DNA from: Bin87 sp965232895 | GTDB taxonomy: Bacteria; Chloroflexota; Dehalococcoidia; Lucifugimonadales; UBA3495 | Direction: 5' to 3' | Assembly (NCBI GenBank): GCA_965232895.1 | Contig: OZ247430.1 | Location: 1,860,001-1,924,000, forward strand | DNA: 64,000 nt | In this document: positions 28,801-36,064 of the stretch, one piece after another | Position numbering within the stretch: the stretch's first letter is position 1 | Layout: each line of letters starts with the position of its first letter | The notes under the pieces: generated by a model | What the model was told of the DNA's origin: nothing | The model's database searches: none | What the model saw: only the letters and a program-made list of their open reading frames with translations | Position numbers and translations under genes: made by a program

Positions 28801-30096
28801 GGCGACGCCAGCTTCACCATCACGGCCAGCCCGGCCCCGGCGGCGGATCTGGACGTGAGCGTCACAGTGTCCGCCAGAGGCGACTACAGCGTGGCCACAG
28901 GCCAGCAGACGGTGACCATCCCGACCACGGGCAGCGTCACTCTGACGGTGGGCACTACCAACGACGGGGCGGACGAGACCGACGGGTCGGTAACGGCGAC
29001 GCTGGACACGCCGGCCGCCGACGCCGGCTACACCGTGTCGTCATCCCAGGGCGCGGCCACGGTCAGCGTCTCCGACGACGACGTGCCGGAGATCTCGATC
29101 AGCGCCGGGAACGGCGTGACCGAGGGCGGCGACGCCAGCTTCACCGTCACCGCCAGCCCGGCCCCGGCGGCGGACTTGGACGTGAGCGTCACGGTGTCGC
29201 AGAGCGGCAACTACGGCGCAGCCACGGGCGCGCGCACGGTGACCATCCCCACCACGGGCAGCGTCACCCTGACGGTGGGCACCACCAACGACGGGGCGGA
29301 CGAGGCCGACGGCTCGGTGACGGCGACGCTGGACACACCGGCTGCCGACGCTGGCTACACGGTGTCGGCAAGTCAGGGCGCGGCCACGGTCAGCGTGGCG
29401 GACGACGACGTGCCGGAGATCTCGATCAGCGCCGGCTCCGGAGTGACCGAGGGCGGCGACGCCAGTTTCACCGTCACGGCCAGCCCGGCCCCGGCGGCCA
29501 GCCTGGACGTGAGCGTTACGGTGTCGCAAAGCGGCGACTACGGAGCCACCACCGGCCAGCAGACGGTGACGATCCCGACCGCGGGCAGCGTCACGCTCAC
29601 CGTCGGCACTACCGACGACGGGGCGGACGAAGCCGACGGGTCGGTAACGGCGACCCTGGACACGCCGGCCGCCGACGCTGGCTACACGGTGTCGGCAAGC
29701 CAGGGCGCGGCCACGGTCAGCGTCGCGGACGACGACGACGCGCCGGGACCGGAGGCTAAGGTAAGCGTCACCGTTGAGGACGCCTCGGGAACGGAGGGCG
29801 ACGTGGTGAAGTTCCGGATACTCCTCTCCCATGCCTTGACTGAGGAATTCGAGGTGAGCTGGTACGCCGGGCCCGCCTACCACCTGCGGGACGACCGGGC
29901 GCATTCATCCGACTACCAGGCCATGTCCGATGTGATGGTGTTCGCTCCGGGCGAAACCGCGCTGACGGGAGTGGTCTGGCTGAATGATGACAGCGAGGAA
30001 GAGTCGGACGAGTACTTCGCGGTGGAGGCATACCTCCCCGGAGAGTGGTTCACGCCCACGTCCGTGGGAACCATGACCATCGTGGACGACGACTAA
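22852..30096 (+). CDS. Giant secreted Calx-beta / PPC repeat protein 1
   Basis: About 2414 residues. A signal peptide (PLALALGVAAALLLALPAAH) is followed by an FN3-like domain, a Thr-Pro linker and four diverged Calx-beta domains. Five PPC-type beta domains follow, each marked by a DxDW motif (for example VDWFQVDLTAGQDY and VDWIAVTLPPGN). Then come eight Calx-beta repeats of about 103 residues (start GSGVTEGGDA, end GAATVSVADDD), with an 84-residue helical module between the fourth and fifth (MAETYHGAAHVNRWQRV to YADRGWQRWVPVV), and a last Calx-beta domain. Acidic DDD loops would bind Ca2+. It is probably an adhesin or surface fibre; no LPXTG or transmembrane anchor is visible at the C-terminus. 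ATG 22852 or 22855 lacks a good ribosome site. Confidence 0.85.
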   Translation: MMSRPAWFSFRYLLPLALALGVAAALLLALPAAHDVRAQTGNGSLSLAVTERTQTSLTAQWSEVADAVTYTVILSGGDDFQIHTASPGEDTHTFTGLQPDFRYELSVSAFRSDASSAGEVQITARTMPKPPPTPTPTPVVVPAVSVAAGPDAAEGSDAVFTITASPASASDLTVELTITAAGDVIGEGETGPQTVTVPASGSVTYAVSTVDDEVVESPGTITATLVSASGGYVIADAPHDAATVSVTSEDWLTRTPTISASQSRQRFSEYRPSRLGLDFSPSPDKPLLVNVRLTQEGDFYDPADLGIKQILIPANERSSGFGFEINPIDDHLAEPEGKLTLEVLPGTGYRVGPYKRNTRRVYDRDLTDEERKNHTPTIVARRHSYVSEGEDVWFSFYSLKSLASPLPITVEISQDGDFVAPEHLGTHQLTIPAAPSKTWLKIPTLDDQVDEPDGGVEARVLPGDGYVVGEAGIRGRTDRSAGVNDDDEVEFPVSGGADITEGGEAVFTVSASAALPAREETVTALVSQGGDFVDAPGSLGLRTLTLTTGQSITVRVATDDDSVDEADGWVSLTIEEGATTRIGVADDDGSAVAQAGDCAEDTSTTCVATVDGKVSGELDSHFDRDWYSVSLTGGQTYRIQIWGFGPAVGVHATTPCLYDAAGDCALPVNHALGRAGYYQVKDGVVTPTESGAYFIGVQPPMYADRNQYHRDQAITWERWKKNAQPIAEHEKPYVLEVTTVTDDYSADATTTGQVTVNGSAVTGLNEHRIDVDWFQVDLTAGQDYLVYADSTLTKSGLLHPLHVRVEGVYDSDGNRIEYGVESPKGATIPDARIIPETSGSYYVAVTGNRNNYDIVWRSRGDNRYATCLLTSLTCSDRGSSVISLGNGVEPSDWHNGGVPYQLTVVTPVDDYADNEDTTGSVVVGGSLTGVIDYPGDVDWIAVTLPPGNLYEFKVEGAAANDKTALPDPYFIDLWYAHRWDDSYNIWSASRRWAMRNVGKSIYAMNRDDMGWLRPSADHQFFSGYENIYYIGVRSAENDEEINQDTGAYKVSVSIVPQDPEADDSSTTSTLTVDAAVAAHIDSGGDVDWFAVQLEAGRNYKLGASPCAYMDCSWASSWGWYLDAKLIDANGKTVGSRSHSPEGRCDECYVAVQIETAGTYYLVVRTGFNFHWTGQKLKYDASARLLPEDEATDGIDTTASLPVTVKESTRGEIQFTDDVDWYRVAVQAGRSHTFSMVGDTGWIAGIFDSAGAQVRDNIYFYNEDGIKRKASAYDYYNELILEPTADGTYYVAVGGYLGSYRVRHQSKASAADPVLSIMPDTASVAEGSDAEFTLTANPAPEMDLAVSVTVSANGDYGAATGQQTVTVSTGGKARLTVATTGDDVDETDGSVTATLDTPAADAGYTISATQGAATVSVADDDDPPPTTPVVSVTAGSGITEGGDATFTISANPAPAANLDVSVTVSANGDYGAATGQQTVTIPTTGSFTLTVGTTNDDADEADGSVTATLDTPAADAGYTVSATQGAATVSVSDDDVPEISVTAGGGVTEGGDASFTVTASPAPAAILDVSVTVSQSGDYGATTGQQTVTIPTTGSVTLTVSTTNDDADEADGSVTATLDTPAADAGYTVSATQGAATVSVTDDDDPLLILQSLQTDSTPEVSITAGSGVTEGGDATFTITANPSPAADLDVSVTVSQSGDYGATTGQQTVTISTTGSATLTVGTTNDGADEADGSVTATLDTPVADAGYTVSATQGAATVTVADDDDASSGYTVDPQVVANVKLWMAETYHGAAHVNRWQRVLVAFGALDANGVSGSAMSAAEAQIYADRGWQRWVPVVAELTALEASQQDPLTTPEVSVTAGSGVTEGGDASFTVTASPAPASSLDVSVTVSQSGDYGATTGQQTVTIPTTGSVTLTVGTSNDGADEADGSVTATLDTPAADAGYTVSATQGAATVSVADDDDPPPLTTPEVSMTAGSGVTEGGDASFTITASPAPAADLDVSVTVSARGDYSVATGQQTVTIPTTGSVTLTVGTTNDGADETDGSVTATLDTPAADAGYTVSSSQGAATVSVSDDDVPEISISAGNGVTEGGDASFTVTASPAPAADLDVSVTVSQSGNYGAATGARTVTIPTTGSVTLTVGTTNDGADEADGSVTATLDTPAADAGYTVSASQGAATVSVADDDVPEISISAGSGVTEGGDASFTVTASPAPAASLDVSVTVSQSGDYGATTGQQTVTIPTAGSVTLTVGTTDDGADEADGSVTATLDTPAADAGYTVSASQGAATVSVADDDDAPGPEAKVSVTVEDASGTEGDVVKFRILLSHALTEEFEVSWYAGPAYHLRDDRAHSSDYQAMSDVMVFAPGETALTGVVWLNDDSEEESDEYFAVEAYLPGEWFTPTSVGTMTIVDDD
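27130..29745 (+). repeat. Near-identical ~310-bp coding repeats of giant gene 1
   Basis: Units of roughly 310 bases encode Calx-beta domains and are nearly identical at DNA level, including silent positions (recurring CAGCAGACGGTGACCATCCC and GGCGACGCCAGCTTCACCGT). High identity implies recent amplification or gene conversion and makes copy number unstable. The same units recur in giant gene 2 (48387-50340). Confidence 0.9.
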
Positions 30097-30130
30097 TCCG
30101 GCGGCGTGCCGGTCAGGCAGGATGCAGAGA

Positions 30131-30155
30131 GGGCCGGCGGCAATGCCGCCGGCCC
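30131..30155 (+). terminator. Terminator hairpin of giant gene 1
   Basis: GGGCCGGCGGC pairs perfectly with GCCGCCGGCCC around AAT, 35 bases after the stop. The same stem, extended to 14 pairs, follows giant gene 2. Confidence 0.65.
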
Positions 30156-30319
30156 CCGCGCTCTGCCCCACGGCGCGGAACACAGCCGGAGACGTGCCCG
30201 GTGGCCCAGCGGTCGGGTTCCGGACCGCGGTTCCCAAACGTCGCCCCGATCTGGAGGGACACCGCCCAGACGGGATCACATCCACGCCGGCGCGGCTGCG
30301 TTATCGTCGCATCGACTTG

Positions 30320-31066
30320 CTATTGGAAGGTCGATGCCTTCTCTCCCAGCCACTTGAGAATGAGGCCATTCAGGGTTCCGTCAGCTTTCATGGAATCCAG
30401 AGCGACATCCAGCTTGTCCTTCAGTTCGCTGCCGGGACGGACTCCCATGCCGAGGCCCCGGTCCAACAGCACCGACGGCCCGGCGATCTCCAGTTGGTTT
30501 TCGTACTGGGCCAGTTTCTGCACCGCGTAGCCGTGGTCCACCAGCACGGCGTCGACCTCCCCACCCAGCAGCGCGTCCACCTCGTTCGCAGCGTGGTCCA
30601 GGGACAGGTAGGGCCTGCCCAGTTCGGTCAGATAATCGGAATATATGGTGTTGGCAGAAACCCCGATCCTGCCTTCGGTCGCGGCGCGGCCCTCGCCGAA
30701 CCTGGCCAGGTACACCGATGGGGTCGGCGGGTAGTAGGCTGCGGTGAAATCGATAAGCCCCTCCCGCCGACCGGTGATGCTCATCCCGGCGAGGATGACG
30801 TCGAACTCCTCCGACAGCAGGTCGGGAATCATCGTCTCCCAGTCGTTCAGCTCCCACCGGCACTGCAACCCGGCGCGACGGCACAACTCGTCCCCCAATT
30901 CCCGCTCCAAGCCGTCTATCTCGCCCTGCTCGTTGACGAAGTTGAAGGGGTGATAGTCGCCGCCGGTTGCTATGACCACCGGGTCCGCTCCGCCGCAGGC
31001 GGCCAGCAGGAGCAGGGCTCCCGCCAGTAGAAGAAGGCAGCCCGTTCGCTTGATCCAATGCTTCAA
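30320..31066 (-). CDS. ABC-type solute-binding lipoprotein, family 3
   Basis: A 248-residue lipoprotein. The signal peptide ends with lipobox LLAACGG, followed by the family-3 pattern VIATGGDYHPFNFVNEQGEI, GLERELGDELCRRAG, the loop DVILAGMSITGRREGLIDFT and YLTELGRPY. Family 3 proteins bind amino acids or other polar solutes and hand them to an ABC permease, or feed a sensor. No permease or ATPase is adjacent, so it may work with distant genes or as a receptor. TTG 31066 is preceded by AGGA; no ATG fits before the signal peptide. It converges with giant gene 1. Confidence 0.85.
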   Translation of the reverse strand: MKHWIKRTGCLLLLAGALLLLAACGGADPVVIATGGDYHPFNFVNEQGEIDGLERELGDELCRRAGLQCRWELNDWETMIPDLLSEEFDVILAGMSITGRREGLIDFTAAYYPPTPSVYLARFGEGRAATEGRIGVSANTIYSDYLTELGRPYLSLDHAANEVDALLGGEVDAVLVDHGYAVQKLAQYENQLEIAGPSVLLDRGLGMGVRPGSELKDKLDVALDSMKADGTLNGLILKWLGEKASTFQ

Positions 31067-31213
31067 CGTCAATCCTCGACTGTCCTGAGTAAGCGCATTT
31101 CCTGGAACCTCCCTGATGTTCTGCCGACCGGCCTGGCAAGCCTGAGCGCAGGACACTCTCGCCGGCGGGTCAGTCTTGCCGGAGCAGACCCCGGCTGCTT
31201 CATCTCCATATAC

Positions 31214-31367
31214 CTCATGGGTACCCAGTTTGACGACTACGGGAGCCAGTTTACATCGATATACAGGATAGACCGGATGATGGCGTGCGGGTGGAGCGTT
31301 CACAATAATCAATCAAATCCTGTTCATCCGGTGCATCGATGTAAAAGACAAACCGGGTACGCGTGAG
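31214..31367. repeat. Palindromic element with GGGTACGCGTGAG ends, copy 1
   Basis: Ends are CTCATGGGTACCC (31214-31226) and GGGTACGCGTGAG (31355-31367). Inside are ATCGATGTAAAAGAC, CCGGATGAACAGG-type and CAGGATAGACCGGATGATG stretches forming a long imperfect hairpin. A second copy in opposite orientation is at 50757-50941. Only the GTACGCGTGAG end is repeated at 22630-22640. The rest of the gap 31067-31533 shows no gene. Confidence 0.8.
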
Positions 31368-31533
31368 CTCCTCATACAACTTGAGTTTTCCTGCAACCGG
31401 CCCCTGACAGGAAGTGTTCTGCGGCCCACTGGATGGGCGCGGGCGGTTTGACACCCCAAATCGGTGACGCATACACTTCGCGCAGCCGGCCGGGGGATAT
31501 CCGGCCACTACGCTCTACGGAGGACCCTTCCAT

Positions 31534-32541
31534 ATGACAACTGCCCACACCCATGACCATCCCCACACGCACCCGCAGGCGGCATCCGAGATGCGCGCCG
31601 CCGCCCTGGCGTTGCTGAACAGCCTGGACGCCACGCAGAAGGCCGCCATCACCTACAGATATCATGACGGCGAGCGGATTTTCTGGTACTACCCGCCGAT
31701 GAACCGGCATGGACTGATGCTGCGGGACATGAATGAGGAGCAGAGGGGGCTGGCCTACGCGCTGATGGCCACCGGCCTCACCGAGGACTCCAACCGGCAG
31801 GCCCAGTTGATCATTGAGCACGAGGACGTGCTGGGTCCACTGGAAAAGGAGGCGGGCCGCGTGACGTTCCTGCGGGACACGCTGTGGTACGCCTGGACGA
31901 TCTTCGGCGATCCCGCCAGCGATGTCGAGCCGTGGGGCTGGCGGGTGGAAGGTCACCACGTTTCGCTGCACTACAGCGTGTGGGGCGACCGGGTGTTGTC
32001 AGTTACGCCGTTTTTCTTCGGCGCCAATCCCGCGGAGGTACGCAAGGGACCCAAGCAGGGTCTGCGCATCCTGGCCGACAGCCAGGACATCGCCCTGGAG
32101 CTGATGGAGAGCCTGGACGCCGGCCAGAAGAGCCGCGCCATCATCTACGACGAAGCGCCGGCCGACATCATCACCTTCAACTCATCCAAGGCGTCGCTGC
32201 CCAAGGAGGAGGGCCTGCCAGCCACCGCCATGTCCGGCACGCAGCGGGAGATGCTGATGGCGCTGGCCAGCGAGTACGTGAACCGGATCCGCGCCGACCT
32301 GGCGGAGGATAAACTGACCGCCCTGCGACAGGGTGGTCTGGAGCAGATCCACCTGGCCTGGGGCGGGCCCGTGGACCGCGGACAGCTGCACTATTATCGG
32401 CTGCACGGCGGCGACTTCGTCGTGGAGTACGACAACCGGCAGGACGGGGCGAACCACATCCACTCGGTGCTGCGGGACGTGAACAACGACTTCGCGGCCG
32501 ACGTATTGCGGGACCACCTGCTGCTGTATCACGTTCTGTGA
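31534..32541 (+). CDS. DUF3500 family protein
   Basis: A 335-residue protein of DUF3500, a family of unknown role. A His-rich start (TTAHTHDHPHTHPQ) may bind metal. Then come the family patterns YHDGERIFWYYPPMNRHGL, GLAYALMATGLTEDS, VEPWGWRVEGHHVSLHYSV, VTPFFFGANPAEVRKGP and near the end QLHYYRLHGGDFVVEYDN with HIHSVLRDVNNDF. Several conserved His and Glu look like a metal site. ATG 31534 follows GGAGGACCCTTCCAT. A toxin-antitoxin pair follows after 21 bases. Confidence 0.88.
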   Translation: MTTAHTHDHPHTHPQAASEMRAAALALLNSLDATQKAAITYRYHDGERIFWYYPPMNRHGLMLRDMNEEQRGLAYALMATGLTEDSNRQAQLIIEHEDVLGPLEKEAGRVTFLRDTLWYAWTIFGDPASDVEPWGWRVEGHHVSLHYSVWGDRVLSVTPFFFGANPAEVRKGPKQGLRILADSQDIALELMESLDAGQKSRAIIYDEAPADIITFNSSKASLPKEEGLPATAMSGTQREMLMALASEYVNRIRADLAEDKLTALRQGGLEQIHLAWGGPVDRGQLHYYRLHGGDFVVEYDNRQDGANHIHSVLRDVNNDFAADVLRDHLLLYHVL

Positions 32542-32562
32542 TGGGGCCAACCCGTCGCTGCG

Positions 32563-32850
32563 ATGGAGATTCACGCCACTGAAGTCTATACCCGATGGTA
32601 TAGACGGCTGCGTGACCAAGGAGCGCGAGCACGTATCGCCAACCGGATTTTGCGGCTGGCAGAAGGCAATCCGGGCGACGTCGCGCCGGTGGGAGGAGGT
32701 GTATCGGAGTTGCGTATCAACTACGGGCCGGGCTACCGAGTGTATTACCTGCAGCGCGGTCAGCGGCTGGTAATCCTACTGGCCGGCGGCGACAAAGACA
32801 CTCAATCCCAGGATATTGCCGTAGCCCGCCGCTTGGCGCGCGAGGTGTGA
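32563..32850 (+). CDS. RelE/HigB-type toxin (Gp49-like)
   Basis: A 95-residue protein of the phage-derived Gp49-like / HigB branch of the RelE/ParE superfamily. Family hallmarks are visible: WYRRLRDQGARARIANRI, EGNPGDVAPVGGGVSELRI, YGPGYRVYYLQRGQ and LLAGGDKDTQSQDI. These proteins cleave mRNA at the ribosome. The antitoxin gene follows 14 bases downstream, the toxin-first order typical of higBA-like systems. No good ribosome site precedes ATG 32563, so it may be translated with the DUF3500 message. Catalytic residues vary in the family, so activity is inferred. Confidence 0.88.
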   Translation: MEIHATEVYTRWYRRLRDQGARARIANRILRLAEGNPGDVAPVGGGVSELRINYGPGYRVYYLQRGQRLVILLAGGDKDTQSQDIAVARRLAREV

Positions 32851-32864
32851 TTTAGGAGGCAAAG

Positions 32865-33185
32865 ATGGCGAAGGTCAAAACCTATCCATGGGACCCCGCG
32901 GAAAGCATTGAGACTGGGGAGGATGCCATCCTTTTTCTCGAGCTGTCGCTTGAAGATTATGACCCAAAGGTCTTCGGCGCTCTGCTGGACTGCATCGCCC
33001 GCTCCAAGGGAGTGGCCGAGATTGCCGGCGTTGAGTTCAGCGATACCGGCGACGGCGGCCGTTCGCTTACCGTCACCACCACCGGCGGCGCAGAAGCCAC
33101 CATCGCCATTGCGCCGGAAGTGTGCCTGGAGAGCGTCCGGCAAGCGCTCACGCCTAGAGACCGGACGGCCCAGGTTCCCGGCTGA
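32865..33185 (+). CDS. HigA-like antitoxin with altered C-terminus
   Basis: A 106-residue protein. Residues 7-57 match the start of HigA-type addiction-module antitoxins: YPWDPAESIETGEDAILFLE, then SLEDYDPKVFGALLDCIARS and KGVAEIAG. In the family the next part is a helix-turn-helix (VARDTGLSRESLYKALS type). Here it is replaced by a Gly/Thr-rich, strand-like tail (GDGGRSLTVTTTGGAEATI) without an HTH. Other frames do not restore it. TTAGGAGG precedes ATG 32865. It can still neutralise the toxin through the N-terminal part, but operon autoregulation may be lost. Confidence 0.7.
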   Translation: MAKVKTYPWDPAESIETGEDAILFLELSLEDYDPKVFGALLDCIARSKGVAEIAGVEFSDTGDGGRSLTVTTTGGAEATIAIAPEVCLESVRQALTPRDRTAQVPG

Positions 33186-33207
33186 CAACGGTGCTGCTCA
33201 GGTGAGT

Positions 33208-33241
33208 ATAGCCGATAGGCTATGGACGTGTGGATTATAAT
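33208..33241 (+). promoter_or_regulatory. Possible promoter and operator of the phosphatase operon
   Basis: A consensus TATAAT at 33236-33241 lies 84 bases before the PP2C start. ATAGCC/GGCTAT (33208-33213 and 33218-33223) forms a palindrome in the place of the -35 element, which is itself poor. This fits an activator- or repressor-controlled promoter. Confidence 0.35.
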
Positions 33242-33324
33242 TGCGACAGGGCACATTAACACAAAAGCGAGCATAATGAGGCAACGTCTTCAACCATAAA
33301 CCAATCCACCTCAAAGGAGCGAAG

Positions 33325-34140
33325 ATGCCCGGCAAACACTATTGGCGCGTCGCGGCGGCTACCGCCCCCGGGACTTCTCACTCCAGAGACAATACCCCCA
33401 ACCAGGACGCGGTGGACTACCGGGTGGTCGAGGTGGGCCACGGGGCGGTAGCGGTGATTGCGGTCGCGGACGGGGCCGGATCTGCCCCACGCTCCGACGA
33501 GGGCTCCAGGGTCGCAGTAGATGCCGCGGTTGCGTCGGTCGTGGAAGGGATCAACAGGCAGCCGGCGGCGGCTTTTGCCGAACCCATGGCCGAGTCGCTG
33601 GTTCGCGACGCCATCAGGCAGGCCAGGGTTGCGGTGGAGCGCTACGGCCGGCGGCACAACGTTCCGGCCCGGGAACTGGCGTCCACCCTCATCGTCGCCT
33701 TCGCCAGCGACTCGCTGATGACGGCGGCGCAGGTGGGCGACGGGGCGGTCATCGCATTCAATATCGGCGGCGGCGACGCTATGACTTTGTGCGAGGCTCA
33801 CAGCGGCGAGTACGCCAACGAGACGACCTTCATCACGTCTCGCTCCAAGCCCCACGAGATAGCCTCCGTGGGCCATGTTTCCGGCTACGACTACGACAGC
33901 CTGGCGCTGATCACCGACGGGCTGCAAAACTTGGCCCTGAAGATGCCGGAACGGGAGGCTTTCATGGGGTTCTGGAACCCCATCCTCACTGACCTGGCCC
34001 AGACCGAAGAACCGGAAGCCGTCCCCGGAAGGCTCCATACCTTCATCAGCGGCGAGCGGGTGCAGTCCCGCACCACCGACGACGTGACCATCGCCATCGC
34101 CGCCCGCAACCGCCAAAGCGCAAAGGGGATCTTGCCATGA
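33325..34140 (+). CDS. PP2C-type protein phosphatase
   Basis: A 271-residue serine/threonine phosphatase. The metal-binding motifs are in order: NQDAVDY, VADGAGSAPRSDEG, LIVAFASDSLMTAAQVGDGA, ALITDGLQNLA, and TTDDVTIAIA near the end. All Asp ligands are present. AAAGGAG gives a good ribosome site, and its stop overlaps the next start by four bases (ATGA), so translation with the first VWA gene is coupled. Together with the VWA proteins and the kinase downstream it makes a TerY-P-like phosphorylation system; it would remove phosphate from the VWA proteins or their targets in the cytosol. Confidence 0.93.
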   Translation: MPGKHYWRVAAATAPGTSHSRDNTPNQDAVDYRVVEVGHGAVAVIAVADGAGSAPRSDEGSRVAVDAAVASVVEGINRQPAAAFAEPMAESLVRDAIRQARVAVERYGRRHNVPARELASTLIVAFASDSLMTAAQVGDGAVIAFNIGGGDAMTLCEAHSGEYANETTFITSRSKPHEIASVGHVSGYDYDSLALITDGLQNLALKMPEREAFMGFWNPILTDLAQTEEPEAVPGRLHTFISGERVQSRTTDDVTIAIAARNRQSAKGILP

Positions 34141-35033
34141 GCATACGGGACACGGTAGGCGTGTACGACCAGGCGGAATTCGCCGACAACCCGGAGGCGC
34201 GGTGTTCCATCGTGCTGATCCTGGACGTGTCCGGCTCCATGGCCGGCGCCAAGATTGACACCGTGAACCGGGCCCTGGTCAAGTTCCGCGACATCATCCG
34301 GGAAGACTCCGTTACCGCCCTGCGGGCCGACGTGGCAGTCATTGAGTTTGACCACGAGCCACGAGTGTACGACTTCGTTAACGGCGCCGATTTCGAGGCC
34401 CCGGTCCTGACCCCACAGGGCGGCACGAATTTTTCCCGACCCATCAACGTGGCCCTGGACCTCATCGAGGCCCGTAAGCAGAGCTACCGGGACGGCGGCG
34501 TTGCCTATTACCGCAGCCTGGCCTACTTCCTCACCGACGGCCTCCCGGACGAGGACCCTGCCGATTTGGACTCGGCGGCCCGGCGCCTGGCCCAAGTAGA
34601 AGAGAATCGCGGCGTTGCCTTCTTCTCCTACATAATCGGCGAAGATAAAGGCTATCCTGAGTGGCAGGTTAGAGGCGAAGAGAACGTGACAAGGTTCTAC
34701 AACCTGATCGGGTTCAGTGATGAAGAGCTCATCGCGGCGGGCGCCTTTGTAATTGGGGGCGCCGAGGGCGGGTCGAGTGTCGATTTGGACAAAGTCGCCG
34801 AAATGGTCGGAACCAGCGCAAGGGAACTGGTGGAATGGTGCGTCAGGGAAGGGATCATGCAAACCGCGGTGGGCGAACTCACCAAACTGGCGCCCCGTCC
34901 GCCGGTGGAACTGACCAACATGGCGCAGCTGGACGGCTCCATCCAGTGGCTTTCGCGCTCGGTGGTCGCCGTGTCTCAGTCCCAGCCCGGCGACAGCATC
35001 CGCCTGCCCCAGCCCGATTATCTGAATTTCTAA
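34137..35033 (+). CDS. TerY-like VWA domain protein 1 (with insertion)
   Basis: A 298-residue VWA protein. The MIDAS metal site is complete: DVSGSM (DxSxS), the Thr in GGTNFSRPIN and Asp in FLTDGLPDED. It ends, like its two paralogues, with QLDGSIQWLSRSV then AVSQSQPGDSIRLP. Compared with the next two genes it has an extra ~65-residue segment between the last core strand and TKLAPRPPVEL (from DKGYPEWQVRGEE to EGIMQTAVGE), perhaps an added binding domain. It starts inside the stop of the phosphatase gene. TerY-type VWAs are thought to be kinase or phosphatase partners. Confidence 0.9.
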   Translation: MSIRDTVGVYDQAEFADNPEARCSIVLILDVSGSMAGAKIDTVNRALVKFRDIIREDSVTALRADVAVIEFDHEPRVYDFVNGADFEAPVLTPQGGTNFSRPINVALDLIEARKQSYRDGGVAYYRSLAYFLTDGLPDEDPADLDSAARRLAQVEENRGVAFFSYIIGEDKGYPEWQVRGEENVTRFYNLIGFSDEELIAAGAFVIGGAEGGSSVDLDKVAEMVGTSARELVEWCVREGIMQTAVGELTKLAPRPPVELTNMAQLDGSIQWLSRSVVAVSQSQPGDSIRLPQPDYLNF

Positions 35034-35036
35034 ATA

Positions 35037-35200
35037 GGAGTTACGCACTTGAAATTACCAACCCGTCATTCCTGCGAAAGCAGGAATCCATAGACTTTAC
35101 AGTAAACTAATCTGGAACATGGTTAGTGATTTCGGCCACTGGATTCCCGCTTTCGCGGGAATGACGGTTGTTATGATACCCAACTGCGTAAGTCCTATCT
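35037..35200. repeat. Intergenic palindromic repeat (CGTCATTCCTGCGAAAGC family)
   Basis: CCCGTCATTCCTGCGAAAGC (from 35060) and GCTTTCGCGGGAATGACGG (from 35148) form a long inverted repeat between VWA genes 1 and 2. TTACGCACTTGAAATTAC at its left edge is repeated inverted at 44281-44300. Related arms flank brnTA. Confidence 0.8.
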
Positions 35201-35223
35201 AAAGTCCGCAAGGAGGACCAGCA

Positions 35224-35919
35224 ATGAGCATTCAAGACTCGGTAGGCGTGTATGACCAGGCGGAATTCGCCGACAACCCGGAGGCGCGGTGTTCCATCGT
35301 GCTGATCCTGGACGTCTCCGGCTCCATGGGCGGCCTCAAAATTCAGACGGTGAACCAGGCCCTGGTCAAGTTCCGCGACATCATCCGGGAAGACTCCGTT
35401 ACCGCCCTGCGGGCCGACGTGGCAATCATTGAGTTCGACCATGAAGCCCGGGTGGTCCAGGACTTTACCAATGGCACGGATTTCGAGCCGCCGACTCTAG
35501 CCGTTAAGGGCGGCACCAACTACTCCAAGGCGGTCAACCTGGCGTTGGACATCACCGAGGCCCGCAAGCAGAGCTACAGGGACGGCGGCATCGCCTACTA
35601 CCGCAGCCTGGCCTACTTCCTCACCGACGGCTACCCGGAACACGACAATGATTCCAATTTGGCTCAGGCCGCTGCCCGCCTGAAGGAGCAGGAGGACAAC
35701 CGCAGCATCGCGTTCTTCTGTTTCGGCATCGGCACGCCGGACTTGCCGGCCGACATCGGGGAGTTGAACAAGCTGGCGCCGCGCGACGCAATAGAACTGA
35801 CCAACATGGAACAGCTGGACGGCTCCATCCAGTGGCTTTCCCGGTCGGTGGCCGCGGTATCCCAGTCCCAGCCCGGTGACAGCATCCGCCTGCCGGAACC
35901 CGACTACCTGGATTTCTAG
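35224..35919 (+). CDS. TerY-like VWA domain protein 2
   Basis: A 231-residue VWA protein, very close to VWA 1 in its first 170 residues. MIDAS residues: DVSGSM, Thr in GGTNYSKAVN and Asp in FLTDGYPEHD. It lacks the long insertion of VWA 1 and goes from CFGIGTPDLPADIGELNKLA directly to the common tail SIQWLSRSVAAVSQSQPGDS. AAGGAGG with an 8-base gap precedes ATG 35224. A separate ribosome site and the repeat-filled 190-base gap suggest it can be expressed apart from VWA 1, but the order fits one operon. Confidence 0.9.
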   Translation: MSIQDSVGVYDQAEFADNPEARCSIVLILDVSGSMGGLKIQTVNQALVKFRDIIREDSVTALRADVAIIEFDHEARVVQDFTNGTDFEPPTLAVKGGTNYSKAVNLALDITEARKQSYRDGGIAYYRSLAYFLTDGYPEHDNDSNLAQAAARLKEQEDNRSIAFFCFGIGTPDLPADIGELNKLAPRDAIELTNMEQLDGSIQWLSRSVAAVSQSQPGDSIRLPEPDYLDF

Positions 35920-35931
35920 GCGGTTTGTCCG

Positions 35932-36018
35932 AGTCAGGATTTTCGGGGTTATTAGATTCACAGGATTTGATGAAATCCTGAAAATTCCCAAATCCGGCAA
36001 ATCCTGATTCTGACAATT
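35932..36018. repeat. Dispersed hairpin repeat, copy D (diverged)
   Basis: Contains GTCAGGATTTTCGGGGTT and AAATCCGGCAAATCCTGATT with a terminal TGACAATTGCGTAA, matching the arms of copies A-C. It lies between VWA genes 2 and 3. Confidence 0.6.
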
Positions 36019-36064
36019 GCGTAAAGAGCCGGAAGACCCCAGGCAGAACCAGAGGTAAACCGCG

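Noticed and set aside
27130..29745. Regular repeats that might be taken for a CRISPR-like array
   Set aside because: Units are about 310 bases, fully coding and in frame with Calx-beta domains; no short direct repeats with unique spacers exist.
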